A stretch of 64,000 bases of DNA from Sphingomonas faeni. Lineage in GTDB: Bacteria > Pseudomonadota > Alphaproteobacteria > Sphingomonadales > Sphingomonadaceae. The translations under genes and the position numbers were made by a program. The notes beneath the pieces were generated by a model. The model searched no databases, was not told the origin of the DNA, and saw only the letters and a program-made list of their open reading frames with translations. The stretch spans positions 1-64,000 of the forward strand of contig NZ_JANBVH010000015.1 of assembly GCF_024273235.1 (NCBI RefSeq). The letters run 5' to 3'. Below, in pieces: positions 9,523 to 18,040 of the stretch (position 1 is its first letter; every line of letters starts with the position of its first letter).

Positions 9523-10161
9523 CTAGCGTGTGGCGACAGCGCGTAGGAACGCCGCGATCTTAGTTTGGTCCTTCGTGCCGGGGCCGCTTTCCACGCCTGA
9601 GGACACGTCGACCAGTTCCGCCCCGGTCCGCCGGATCGCCTCCGCCACGTTCACCGGATCGAGTCCACCCGACAACGCCCACGGCAGCGGATGCCTGAAC
9701 CCGTCGAGCAGGTCCCAGTCGAACCGCAAGCCCATCCCGCCCGGCAACGCCGCCGAGTCCGGGGTCTTGGCATCGTACAGGATCCGGTCCGCAACTCCGG
9801 CAAAGCCATGCGCAGCCTCAAGATCACCCCGCGTGCGCACCGCGACCGCGACCCAGGTCTCGATCCCGAACTTCGCGCGGATCGCGGCGGCCCGCGCGGG
9901 GGTCACCTTGTGGAGTTGCAGCACGTCGAGAGCGGCCGATGCGACCGCCTGCTCGAGCATCTCGTCCTCGGGATCGACGAACACGCCGACCTTCGCGACA
10001 TGGCCCGGCACGCGTGCGGCGAGTTCGGCGGCTTTCGCGAACGTCACGTGCCGCGGCGACGCGGGGAAGAACACGAACCCGACATGGCTCGCACCGTGCC
10101 GGATCGCGGCGTCGAGCGTCGCGGGCGTGGACAGGCCGCAGATCTTGGCGGTGGTCATCAT
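9523..10161 (-). CDS. trpF: Phosphoribosylanthranilate isomerase
   Basis: 212 aa TIM-barrel. The N-terminal KICGLSTPATLDAAI carries the catalytic cysteine, followed by GFVFFPASPRHV. LSGGLDPVNVAEAI and DVSSGVESGPGTKD form the phosphate-binding end. It converts N-(5-phosphoribosyl)anthranilate to the carboxyphenylamino-deoxyribulose phosphate intermediate of tryptophan synthesis. Either of two adjacent ATG codons (10161 or 10158) could start it. Lies between two repeat elements. Confidence 0.95.
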   Translation of the reverse strand: MMTTAKICGLSTPATLDAAIRHGASHVGFVFFPASPRHVTFAKAAELAARVPGHVAKVGVFVDPEDEMLEQAVASAALDVLQLHKVTPARAAAIRAKFGIETWVAVAVRTRGDLEAAHGFAGVADRILYDAKTPDSAALPGGMGLRFDWDLLDGFRHPLPWALSGGLDPVNVAEAIRRTGAELVDVSSGVESGPGTKDQTKIAAFLRAVATR

Positions 10162-10193
10162 CGTTCCTAAAACGGATCACGGAAGATTGATCA

Positions 10194-10315
10194 TCCTCCC
10201 CCGCCAGGGGGAGGTGGCGTCGAAGGCGACGGAGGGGGCGGACACGGAACAGAGGTTTGCCCTTACCTCCCTCTCCGTCAGGCTATGCCTGCCACCTCCC
10301 CCTGGCGGGGGAGGA
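10194..10315. repeat. Paired inverted-repeat element, family A, copy 3
   Basis: Arms 10194-10218 and 10291-10315 are exact inverted copies of each other and identical to the arms of copy 1. The centre differs from copy 1 in places but keeps the GGAGGG/CCTCCC pieces. It occupies most of the pyrF-trpF gap. Confidence 0.85.
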
Positions 10316-10336
10316 TCGTAACGATTTCATCGGCTG

Positions 10337-11011
10337 TTACAGCGTCGCGCCGATCGCGCGGGCGGCGGTGTCGGGGTCTTCGGCCTGCGTGATCGGGCGT
10401 CCGACCACCAGGATCGAAGCGCCTGCATCCATGGCCTGGCGCGGCGTCACCACGCGCTTCTGGTCGCCGATCGCGCCGTCGGGCAGGCGGACGCCGGGCA
10501 CCACGAAGAACCCCTTCGGCCATATCGCCTTCGCCGCGGCGACCTCGGCGCCCGAGCAGACGATGCCGTCGATCCCAGCCTCGCGCGCCAACTCGGTCAG
10601 CCGCGCGACCTGGTCGTGCGCGTTGCCGATAACGCCGGTCGCCGCGAGATCGGCCGCGTCGAGGCTGGTGAGCATCGTCACTGCGATCACTTTGGTCCCG
10701 ATCGGTGCCGCGGCCTTCGCATCCTCCAGCATCGCCCGCCCGCCACTGGCATGCACCGTGAGGATCGCCGGTTCGAGCGCGCCGAGCGCCTGCACCGCCT
10801 TCGCCACCGTGTTCGGAATGTCGTGCAGCTTCAGGTCGAGGAAGATCGGCAGGCCGAATTCCGCCATCGCATGCACGCCGGGCTGGCCGTGCGCCGAGAA
10901 GAATTCGAGCCCCAGCTTGATCCCGCCGACATGATGGCGGACGCGCGCGGCGATCGCCTTCGCGCGCGCCAAGTCGGGCGTGTCGAGCGCGACGTAGATC
11001 CGGTTGCTCAT
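10337..11011 (-). CDS. pyrF: Orotidine 5'-phosphate decarboxylase
   Basis: 224 aa TIM-barrel. The family signature FLDLKLHDIPNTV contains the catalytic Lys-Asp pair. VVPGVRLPDGAIGDQKRVVTP and the C-terminal VGRPITQAEDP bind phosphate. It converts OMP to UMP in pyrimidine synthesis. The start overlaps the stop of the LapA-domain gene by 4 bp, so it is probably co-transcribed with it. Confidence 0.96.
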   Translation of the reverse strand: MSNRIYVALDTPDLARAKAIAARVRHHVGGIKLGLEFFSAHGQPGVHAMAEFGLPIFLDLKLHDIPNTVAKAVQALGALEPAILTVHASGGRAMLEDAKAAAPIGTKVIAVTMLTSLDAADLAATGVIGNAHDQVARLTELAREAGIDGIVCSGAEVAAAKAIWPKGFFVVPGVRLPDGAIGDQKRVVTPRQAMDAGASILVVGRPITQAEDPDTAARAIGATL

Positions 11012-11361
11012 CGCACGTCACCCGGCGGTACGGCGGTGGGTGTGACGGGCGCTGTCATCGGCGTCGCAACCGGCGTTTCGACCGGCACGAACGCCACCGG
11101 CTCCGGCCTTGGCGTCCGCAGTTCCAGCAATTCGCGCTCGCACGTCGACAGCCGTTGCCGCAGCCGCCACCGGATCGCGTGGTTATACAGCATCGTCGGC
11201 ACGAACCCGATTAGGAAGGTGACGAACAGCAACAGGGGGAGGTTCACGTCGGCGATGAGGCCGCCCCAGAGCTGGATCTGGACGGCGTTCCAGTTGCTTA
11301 TGGTGAACACTGCGGCGACGAACGCCAGCAGGCACCAGAACAGGATTTTCAGGAACTGCAT
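11008..11361 (-). CDS. LapA-domain (DUF1049) inner-membrane protein
   Basis: 117 aa with two N-terminal membrane segments (residues about 5-22 and 42-62). The conserved FTISNWNAVQIQLWGG between them is typical of LapA-domain proteins. A short cytoplasmic helix follows, then a Pro/Val/Thr-rich tail. In E. coli LapA works with LapB in lipopolysaccharide assembly control. Here the neighbour is pyrF, coupled by an ATGA overlap, and no lapB is visible, so the role is by family only. Confidence 0.8.
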   Translation of the reverse strand: MQFLKILFWCLLAFVAAVFTISNWNAVQIQLWGGLIADVNLPLLLFVTFLIGFVPTMLYNHAIRWRLRQRLSTCERELLELRTPRPEPVAFVPVETPVATPMTAPVTPTAVPPGDVR

Positions 11362-11445
11362 GCGGCGACCCTCTTTTGTGCCCCAATCGCGCCGAAACGC
11401 GGTTGGAAACGCAGAGCTACCGCCACATCCGCCGTTTGGCCAGCT

Positions 11446-13734
11446 TTAGCCGATTTCCGTCCGCAACTGCGCGATCAGCGGCAGGATCGCGGTCAGCCGT
11501 GGCTCCTCCTCGTCGAGGATCGCGAGGAACGCCGCCCGCTTGATCGCCGCGACCCGGCCCGGCTTCATCCGCACGGTCTGCGGCAACGTCGAGACGGTGA
11601 TGTCGATCATCCGCTCCGACCCGTGCAGCCGCCCCCAGAGATAGTCGTTCTCGCGGTAGGCACGGCTGAAGAACGCGCCGAACGTGCCGAACTGGATCCC
11701 CTTCAACGTCGCCTCCGCGCCGCCGGAGCGGATCGCGGTCGCATCGTCGGGGGCGATCCGGTCCACCTTGATCGGGTCGAACTCGTCGAGCCCCTCGCCC
11801 TGCAACAGCGGCAGCGTCGCGGTATCGAAATACGGAAAGCCCAGATAGGCGAGCAACAGCGTCCGCCGCGCAGGCTTGGCAAGCGCGGCGAACGCCTCCG
11901 CCAGCCGCTGGTCGGTTTCCGCATCGAGCCGCTCCAGATCGAACGTCCGCCCCAGCGTCTCCAGCACCGCGGTCGCATCGCCCTTCATCGCGCGCACCGC
12001 ATCGTGCATCCCGGCATGCATATCGCCGCGCAGCCGATCCAGATACGGCGACAGCGATTCATAGATCGCGTCGCGCATCGGGGCGAGCTCGGGCTCGTCG
12101 GCGGCGGTCTCCACCTCCGACAGGCGCCGCGCCATCAGGCGCAGCCGACGGATGCGAAAGCCGATGTCGAAGGTTCGGAGGAACGCGATCGACGCGGGGC
12201 TGGCACCGTTTGCGAAGCTCGCCCCGAGCTGGTCCGCGCCCGTCGCCGCGACCCGCGCGACGATCGCGGCGCGGATCTGCACCAGCCGCCGCGGGCTGTG
12301 ATGCCGCCCCGCATCGTACAACAGGCTCGCGATCGTCTCGATCACCGCGCTCCGCTTCAGATGCCCGTAGGCGACGAACCCATAGCCCGAACTCGCCGCC
12401 GCGGCCTTCTGCGCCCGCCGCCGCCACGCGATCAGCCGCGGCGCGGTCGGGCGATCGAGGAACAGCGTGTGACCGAACAGCGATTCGACGTCGGCCTCCA
12501 CCTCCGGCCGGATCGCGGTGACGATCCCGCGCATCCGGTCGATCCGCGCCGAGCGCGCGGCGATCGCCTCCAGATTGTCGCGGATCGGTTGCTGGCGCGG
12601 AATGTCGCTGATCGCGCCGATGATCGTCTGGAAGAACCCGGGCGTGCCTTCACCGCGATTGAGCCGCAGCTTGATGCCGGGCGAGGGGTCTATGTAGATG
12701 AACCGCCGGTCGATCTGGCGTCGTGCCGGGCGTTCCTTCAGCGCGTCGAGCGCCGGGCGGAACGGCGCATTGGCAAGCACCGAGCCGTCGATCAGCACCG
12801 CGCTTTCCGCCGCGTTGGCCGCGGTATGACGGGGCAGCACGCGCGCGAGGAAGCCGCTGCGGCCCGGCCACGCGATCTTGCGCTGCTCCAGTACGCCGTC
12901 CAGTTCGGCGACCGTGAACGGCGGAAACGCGCCGGGAAAGCTCGACGTCGCGCGCGCCGCGAACGCCAGTTCCGCGCGCGGCGCGAGGGTCTCGGTCGCG
13001 CCGCCATGATCGGTGAAGTCGACCACCAGCCGGTGCTCGGTCTCGACCACCTCGGCGGGCGAGTTGAGCTGCAACCGCTCGGGATGCCCGGAGAAATCGG
13101 TCACCGTCACGAACAGGTCGAGCGGCTGGCCGGGCGGCAACAGCCGCGGCCCGCGCTCGCTCGCACCCATCGCATCGAACGCATCGAGCAGCAGGTTGGT
13201 GAAGGTCTTGCCCCCGAACGGTGGCTCGAACCAGCGCGAGCGGATGAAATGCGACAGCTTGGTGCGCACCTCTTCGCGGGTCGGCTCGTCGAGCGCCTCG
13301 ACCTTGTCCGTGCTCCGCCCCGCCGCCATCCACGCGAGCGGCATCGCCCAGGCCTTCGAAAAGCGCGATTTCGGCGCCGCCTCGGTATCGATCAGCGCCT
13401 CGACATCCGCCGACGTCATCCACAGGTCGGTCAGCGGATCGAGGCTCTGGCCGGTTGCGATCGCCTGCGCGAGGAAGATGCCGTTGATCCCGCCCGCACT
13501 GGCGCCGGCGATGATGTCGGCCAGCACACGCACCCGGATCGCGGCGTGGTCTTCGATCTCCTGGAGCAGGGCGTGGTACACGCCCTGGCTGCCGCCCTTC
13601 GGCGCCTCGCCGTCATGGAATGCGCGGCTCGCGCAGACCAGACGCCAGATCTCCTTGGTGATCCCGTGCATGTAGACCGCCAGGCTGATCCCGCCATAGC
13701 AGACGAGCGCCAGCCGCAGTTCCTTCTCGCGCAT
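11446..13734 (-). CDS. Patatin-like phospholipase family protein
   Basis: 762 aa. The N-terminal patatin domain has the glycine-rich oxyanion segment CYGGISLAVYMHG at about residues 12-24 and the nucleophile elbow GASAGG with Ser79. The dyad aspartate is in LIDGSVLANAPF, roughly 240 residues on. This long form matches the patatin-related family with a C-terminal DUF3376-type extension (TIGR03607 as I recall). It is predicted to be a lipid acyl hydrolase. No signal peptide is evident. A gap of 24 bp separates it from the upstream nuclease-family gene on the same strand. Confidence 0.85.
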   Translation of the reverse strand: MREKELRLALVCYGGISLAVYMHGITKEIWRLVCASRAFHDGEAPKGGSQGVYHALLQEIEDHAAIRVRVLADIIAGASAGGINGIFLAQAIATGQSLDPLTDLWMTSADVEALIDTEAAPKSRFSKAWAMPLAWMAAGRSTDKVEALDEPTREEVRTKLSHFIRSRWFEPPFGGKTFTNLLLDAFDAMGASERGPRLLPPGQPLDLFVTVTDFSGHPERLQLNSPAEVVETEHRLVVDFTDHGGATETLAPRAELAFAARATSSFPGAFPPFTVAELDGVLEQRKIAWPGRSGFLARVLPRHTAANAAESAVLIDGSVLANAPFRPALDALKERPARRQIDRRFIYIDPSPGIKLRLNRGEGTPGFFQTIIGAISDIPRQQPIRDNLEAIAARSARIDRMRGIVTAIRPEVEADVESLFGHTLFLDRPTAPRLIAWRRRAQKAAAASSGYGFVAYGHLKRSAVIETIASLLYDAGRHHSPRRLVQIRAAIVARVAATGADQLGASFANGASPASIAFLRTFDIGFRIRRLRLMARRLSEVETAADEPELAPMRDAIYESLSPYLDRLRGDMHAGMHDAVRAMKGDATAVLETLGRTFDLERLDAETDQRLAEAFAALAKPARRTLLLAYLGFPYFDTATLPLLQGEGLDEFDPIKVDRIAPDDATAIRSGGAEATLKGIQFGTFGAFFSRAYRENDYLWGRLHGSERMIDITVSTLPQTVRMKPGRVAAIKRAAFLAILDEEEPRLTAILPLIAQLRTEIG

Positions 13735-13758
13735 TCCACATCCTCGTCCGGGTATCGA

Positions 13759-14466
13759 TTACAGAGCCAGGGCCTTGGGTTGCAGTATAGCCCATATCGG
13801 CAGGTGATCCGATGCCTTCCGCGCCGCGGGGCTCGCATGCACGCCGCAATCGACGACGGTGAGGTCACGCGAGACCATGATCCGGTCGAGCCGCGCGACC
13901 GCCCGCCGCGAATGGAAACTCGCGCCCGTTTCGGCAAACGCATAGTCGCGCCCGAAATCGCGCAGGCATCCGGCACCCGCGCTCCATTCGTTGAGGTCGC
14001 CCATCATCACCGTCGGATGGCGATGCGCGCAGGTATCAACATGGTTCATGATCGCCGCCGCCTGCTTGCGCCGCCACAAACCCGACAGATCGAGATGCAT
14101 GCCGAGCACGCGGATCGTCCCGCCGGCGAGTTGCACGTCCGCCATCACCGCCCCGCGCGGCTCCAGCGCCGGCAGGTGCAACGGTTCGCTGGCGACCACC
14201 CGCGCCGACTTGCGGACGAGAATAACGTTGCCGTGCCACCCCATGCTGAGCGCGCGGAGGCCGAAATCGACCGGCTTCCAGTCGCTATGTTCCTCCAGCA
14301 GATGATGCGGCAAGACGCACGCCTTCGCGCCGAACCGCCGGTCTGCCTCCTGCAGCGCGATCACGTCCGCGTCGATCTCGCGCAGAACCTCGACCACGCG
14401 CTCGGGGTTGCGCCGACGGTCGAGCCCGATGCCCTTGTGGATATTGTAGCTGGCGACCTTGATCAT
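13759..14466 (-). CDS. Endonuclease/exonuclease/phosphatase family protein
   Basis: 235 aa, no signal peptide. It has the EEP-fold metal-binding motifs SYNIHKGIG near the start, VIALQEAD, GMHLDLSG, VMMGDLNEW and the C-terminal SDHLPIWA. Such proteins hydrolyse phosphodiester bonds in DNA, RNA or lipids, and the substrate cannot be told here. It probably shares an operon with the downstream patatin-like gene, which would be consistent with phospholipid turnover. Confidence 0.82.
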   Translation of the reverse strand: MIKVASYNIHKGIGLDRRRNPERVVEVLREIDADVIALQEADRRFGAKACVLPHHLLEEHSDWKPVDFGLRALSMGWHGNVILVRKSARVVASEPLHLPALEPRGAVMADVQLAGGTIRVLGMHLDLSGLWRRKQAAAIMNHVDTCAHRHPTVMMGDLNEWSAGAGCLRDFGRDYAFAETGASFHSRRAVARLDRIMVSRDLTVVDCGVHASPAARKASDHLPIWAILQPKALAL

Positions 14467-14519
14467 GCGTGGGCCCTATAACGCCGTCCGCGCGACCGCG
14501 GTTGCAGCATCACGTTTTC

Positions 14520-14625
14520 GAAACGAAAAAGTGACCGGGCGAAACGACAAAGTGACCGGCCGAAACGACAGAATGCCCGGATGAAACGGCAAGGAACCCG
14601 GTCCGAAACGAAAAAGCGACGGGCG
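14520..14625. repeat. Five tandem 21-bp iterons
   Basis: Units starting with GAAACG lie at 14520, 14541, 14562, 14583 and 14605, with spacings of 21, 21, 21 and 22 bp. The approximate consensus is GAAACGAMAAAGTGACCGG. They fill half of the 233-bp gap between two divergently transcribed EEP-family genes. Two-helical-turn spacing puts every unit on the same DNA face, as in regulator or initiator arrays. The rest of the gap shows nothing recognisable. Confidence 0.8.
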
Positions 14626-14699
14626 AGCATTCGGTCGCACTGCGGACTCCGTCACGCGGCGACGTCACCGAAGCAGACTGCCACAGGGATGCTTTCATA

Positions 14700-15779
14700 G
14701 TGACGACACGATATCCGGGCGCTGCGACGTTCAGGGCGAAATCCAGGCTGAAGGCGGCGTCGAAGACCGGCGCGAAGATGGCGGCGGCGATGCTCGCCGT
14801 GGCGCTGGCGGGCGTGCCGGCGATGGCGGGCCCCACCGTCCGCGACCTGTCGTTGATGACCTATAACGTCCACGGGCTGCCATGGCCGATCACCGACGAT
14901 CGCTCAGCCGATCTTCATGCGATCGGCGCCCGGTTGCGGTCGATGCGTACCGCGGGCGATCAGCCCGGCATCGTCGTCCTGCAGGAGGCGTTCGTCGCGG
15001 ATGCCAAGGCGATCGGGGCGACGGCGGGCTATCGCTATGCGGCGTTCGGCCCAGCGGAGGAGTCCGCCGCGCCGGTGCCGCGTACCGATGACGGTTTCGT
15101 CGAGGACGGCAGCCGGCTGGTCGGTGAACGGCTCGGCAAGCATGTCGACAGCGGCCTCGCGATCTTCTCCGACTACCCGATCCTCGCGGTGCGGCGCATG
15201 GCCTACCCGGTCTGTGCCGGCTATGATTGCCTCGCCAACAAGGGCGCGGTCGCGGCAATGATCGCGGTGCCGGGAATCGCCACGCCGATCGTCGTCGTCG
15301 ATACGCACCTGAATTCCAACGGAGCCTCGGGTGCCGGATCGCCCCGCGCGATCTATGCCTATCGTCGACAGCTCGATCTGCTGGCGACCTTCATCGGCTC
15401 GCTGGGTGCGGGCAATCGCCCGATCCTGGTCGCGGGCGACTTCAACGTCGGGCGCGATCTGGCGCGGCGGACGCAGTTCGATCTTCGCATGCTGGGTGGC
15501 GCGGCGTCGTTGCAGACCGCGGTCGCGACCTGCCGGATCGCCCCGAGATGCACGGTCGCGGAGCCGGCGGGGATGGCGATCTCGATCGGTCGCGGCAAGG
15601 ACTGGATGATGTACCGCGATTCCCCGACGGTCCGCATCCGTCCGGTCGCGCTGGCGGCGCCGTTCGGCCGCGCCGCTGACGGAACGATGCTGTCCGATCA
15701 CGTCGGCGTATCCGTACGCTACCGGATCGATACCCTCGCCCCGCCCGCCGTGCCGACGACCACGCTCGCGAGCCGCTGA
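14700..15779 (+). CDS. Secreted endonuclease/exonuclease/phosphatase (sphingomyelinase-like) protein
   Basis: 359 aa from GTG 14700. An alternative ATG at 14778 starts just before the hydrophobic core of the signal peptide (MLAVALAGVPAMA, cleavage after AMA). The exported part has all EEP motifs: LMTYNVHGLPW, IVVLQEAF, VVDTHLNSNG, LVAGDFNVG and LSDHVGVSVRY. Secreted proteins of this type include sphingomyelinases and nucleases, and sphingolipid-bearing sphingomonads make the former plausible. Divergent from the cytoplasmic EEP gene across the iterons. Confidence 0.78.
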   Translation: MTTRYPGAATFRAKSRLKAASKTGAKMAAAMLAVALAGVPAMAGPTVRDLSLMTYNVHGLPWPITDDRSADLHAIGARLRSMRTAGDQPGIVVLQEAFVADAKAIGATAGYRYAAFGPAEESAAPVPRTDDGFVEDGSRLVGERLGKHVDSGLAIFSDYPILAVRRMAYPVCAGYDCLANKGAVAAMIAVPGIATPIVVVDTHLNSNGASGAGSPRAIYAYRRQLDLLATFIGSLGAGNRPILVAGDFNVGRDLARRTQFDLRMLGGAASLQTAVATCRIAPRCTVAEPAGMAISIGRGKDWMMYRDSPTVRIRPVALAAPFGRAADGTMLSDHVGVSVRYRIDTLAPPAVPTTTLASR

Positions 15780-15844
15780 CCGGCGGGAGTTATTGCACCG
15801 TCGAGCCCGAGGGGGCTCCAGGGCTTGTTCCCCGCCGGAGGGGC

Positions 15845-17209
15845 TCAGGCTTTATTCAGCGTCAGGGTCGCTTCCAGGCCGCCATGGGGATGATTGGCGA
15901 GGTCCAGGCGCGCGCCGATCGCGGCGGCCTGCGCGCGGGCGATGGTGAGGCCGATCCCGGTTCCATCGCCGCTCGACCGCGACGTGTCGGCGCGGACGAA
16001 CGGGTCGAATGCGTGCGCCAGCATGTCTTCGCTCATCCCGGGGCCGTGATCGCGGACGGTGACGATCACCGTCTTGCCCGCCCGCCGCGCCGCGATATGG
16101 GCGTCGCCGCCATGCTTGATCGCGTTATCGACGAGGTTCGACAGGCACCGGGTGAGCGCGTCGGGGCGTACGCGGACGGTTTCGCCGCAGGGCTGCGTGA
16201 AACGGACGGCATGGCCGAACTCCGCGGCGTCGTCGGCGATGCTCGACAGCACGGAATCGAGATCGACCGTCGACCAATCCTCGGCGCTGTCACCGCTCCG
16301 GGCGAGGTCGAGGCCGCGTTTCATCATCGCCAGCGTCGCCGACAGGTCCGCGACGAGGCGGTCGCGCAACGGCTCGTCCTCGACCTGTTCGAGGCGGAGG
16401 CGCAGGCGGGTCAGTGGTGTCTGCAGGTCGTGGCTGATCGCGGCCAGGATGCGGGTGCGCTCGCGCAGGCCGGCGCGGACCCGCTCCTGCATCAGGTTGA
16501 AGGTGGCGAGCGCGGCGCGCACGTCGGTCGGGCCGGTTTCCAGCACCGGCTCGGCATCGATCGACCGCGCGAACGCGTCGGCGGCGGCGGACAGGCGGCG
16601 CAAGGGGGCGGTCGCCAGGCGCGCGACAATCAGCGACAGGGCCAACGCCGCGGCGATGACGAGCAGCAGGAACAACCGGTCGGTGGTCCAGCTCGGCGGT
16701 GCGGGCAGTTGCGGCAGGTTGAGCGCGACGACCAGCGAGCGGCCGTCCAGGACCGTCGCCATCAGCCAGCAGTCGAGCACCAGCGGCTGGATCCCGGCCG
16801 TGCGCGGGCGCTCCTGCAACGGGTCCTTGACCTGGCACGCGGCGGCGGGCGCAGGCGAGATCGTGACGGCCGCGCCCGGTGCGCGTCGTGCGGCGAGCAT
16901 CTCGCTCAGCGTGCTGTTCGGATCGATCAACGGCCGTGTCCGGCCATCGACGAGATGCGCACCGACGAGCCGGCCGTCGCTGAGGTTGCGCAGCGTGCCT
17001 TGGGGATCGCGGTGGAGGCGGCCGAGGACGTCGAGCGCGCTGGCGATCACGCGCTCGTCGCGGATCCGCATGAACTCGCCGCGACGGCCTTGTTCTGCGA
17101 TCAGCAGCGCGCCGACCGAGGCGATCAGGATGCCGACCGCGAGGATCAGCGCGATCCGGCCGGTCAGCGAGCCGGCGAAGCGCACCATCCGGGCAATGAC
17201 GGGCTTCAT
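15845..17209 (-). CDS. Sensor histidine kinase
   Basis: 454 aa from ATG 17209. Two membrane segments (about residues 18-38 and 178-197) flank a periplasmic sensor of about 140 aa. Then come HAMP and HisKA with phospho-acceptor His260 in ISHDLQTPLTRLR, and an ATPase domain with N box DNAIKHGGD, G1 RDHGPGM and G2 GDGTGIGLTIA. It is OmpR-class (EnvZ/QseC-like). Its start overlaps the response-regulator stop by 4 bp. Position behind the RND genes suggests it senses a pump substrate or envelope stress. Confidence 0.92.
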   Translation of the reverse strand: MKPVIARMVRFAGSLTGRIALILAVGILIASVGALLIAEQGRRGEFMRIRDERVIASALDVLGRLHRDPQGTLRNLSDGRLVGAHLVDGRTRPLIDPNSTLSEMLAARRAPGAAVTISPAPAAACQVKDPLQERPRTAGIQPLVLDCWLMATVLDGRSLVVALNLPQLPAPPSWTTDRLFLLLVIAAALALSLIVARLATAPLRRLSAAADAFARSIDAEPVLETGPTDVRAALATFNLMQERVRAGLRERTRILAAISHDLQTPLTRLRLRLEQVEDEPLRDRLVADLSATLAMMKRGLDLARSGDSAEDWSTVDLDSVLSSIADDAAEFGHAVRFTQPCGETVRVRPDALTRCLSNLVDNAIKHGGDAHIAARRAGKTVIVTVRDHGPGMSEDMLAHAFDPFVRADTSRSSGDGTGIGLTIARAQAAAIGARLDLANHPHGGLEATLTLNKA

Positions 17210-17955
17210 CCGAACGTGACGGTGGCGGCGAGCATATAGCCTTGGCCGCGGACCGTGAGGATCAGGTCCTCGCCGTCGGGTCTCAGCTTCTGGCGCAGGC
17301 GACTGATCTGGTTGTCGATCGTCCGGTCGTACGAGGCGGTCGCGGCGCGGGCGGGGACGAGTGCCTCGCGCGACAGCGGATGCCCCGCGGCATGGACCAG
17401 GCGGGAGAGCATGTCGAACTCGGCGGCGGACAGCATGACGACGTTGTCGCCGGGGGCGAGCAGGCGACGCTTGACGAGATCGAGCCGCCACCGGCCGAAC
17501 GTCGCGATCCGCGCCGGTGCCGCCGTACCGACGTCGCGGGCACCGCGGCGGAGCAGGTTGCGGACGCGCGCGGTCAGTTCGCGCGGCTCGAACGGCTTGG
17601 TGAGATAGTCGTCGGCGCCCAGTTCCAGGCCGAGCACCCGGTCGATCGCACTGTCGCGCGCGGTGACCATGATGATCGCGCCCGGATAGCCCTCGCCGCG
17701 CAGTTCGCGGCACAGCGTCAGCCCGTCGCCGTCGGGCAGCCCGAGATCGAGGACGATGAGGTCGATGCTGTGCGCCGCCAGCGCCGCGCGGATCCCCGCA
17801 ATGTCGCCGGCGGCGGTCAGCGCATAGCCCTCTCGCGCCAGCTGTGCGGTCACCAGGTCGCGAATATCGGCGTCGTCGTCCGCGATCAGGAGGTGAGGGC
17901 GGTCCGCCGCCGTGCCGGGCATCATGTCGTCATCCATCCGATCGGGCGGCGTCAT
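17206..17955 (-). CDS. OmpR-family response regulator
   Basis: 249 aa. The receiver has acidic residues DDD at 26-28, phospho-acceptor Asp70 (LIVLDLGLPDGDG), Thr98 and Lys120 (DYLTKPFEP). The C-terminal winged-helix domain (about 150-245) ends in LRQKLRPDGEDLILTVRGQGYML, typical of trans_reg_C. The start could also be the internal Met at position 7. It lies 85 bp after the outer-membrane-factor gene on the same strand and is coupled to the kinase, so it likely regulates the efflux operon. Confidence 0.92.
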   Translation of the reverse strand: MTPPDRMDDDMMPGTAADRPHLLIADDDADIRDLVTAQLAREGYALTAAGDIAGIRAALAAHSIDLIVLDLGLPDGDGLTLCRELRGEGYPGAIIMVTARDSAIDRVLGLELGADDYLTKPFEPRELTARVRNLLRRGARDVGTAAPARIATFGRWRLDLVKRRLLAPGDNVVMLSAAEFDMLSRLVHAAGHPLSREALVPARAATASYDRTIDNQISRLRQKLRPDGEDLILTVRGQGYMLAATVTFG

Positions 17956-18040
17956 GTCGAGGCCGTGGCGCAGGCATAGCCCGCCCGGCCTGGCATGCCC
18001 ACCCGCACCCCGCGCAACCTGGTCACCCGGCTCAACCCGT

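Noticed and set aside
11623..14481. 952-codon plus-strand open frame opposite the patatin-like and EEP genes
   Set aside because: Composition is Arg/His/Gln-biased with no domain, while the minus-strand frames show intact catalytic motifs.
14510..14836. Minus-strand frame giving repeated VVSxGHF heptads
   Set aside because: The heptads are only the translation of the 21-bp iterons, and the frame overlaps the 5' end of the secreted EEP gene antisense.
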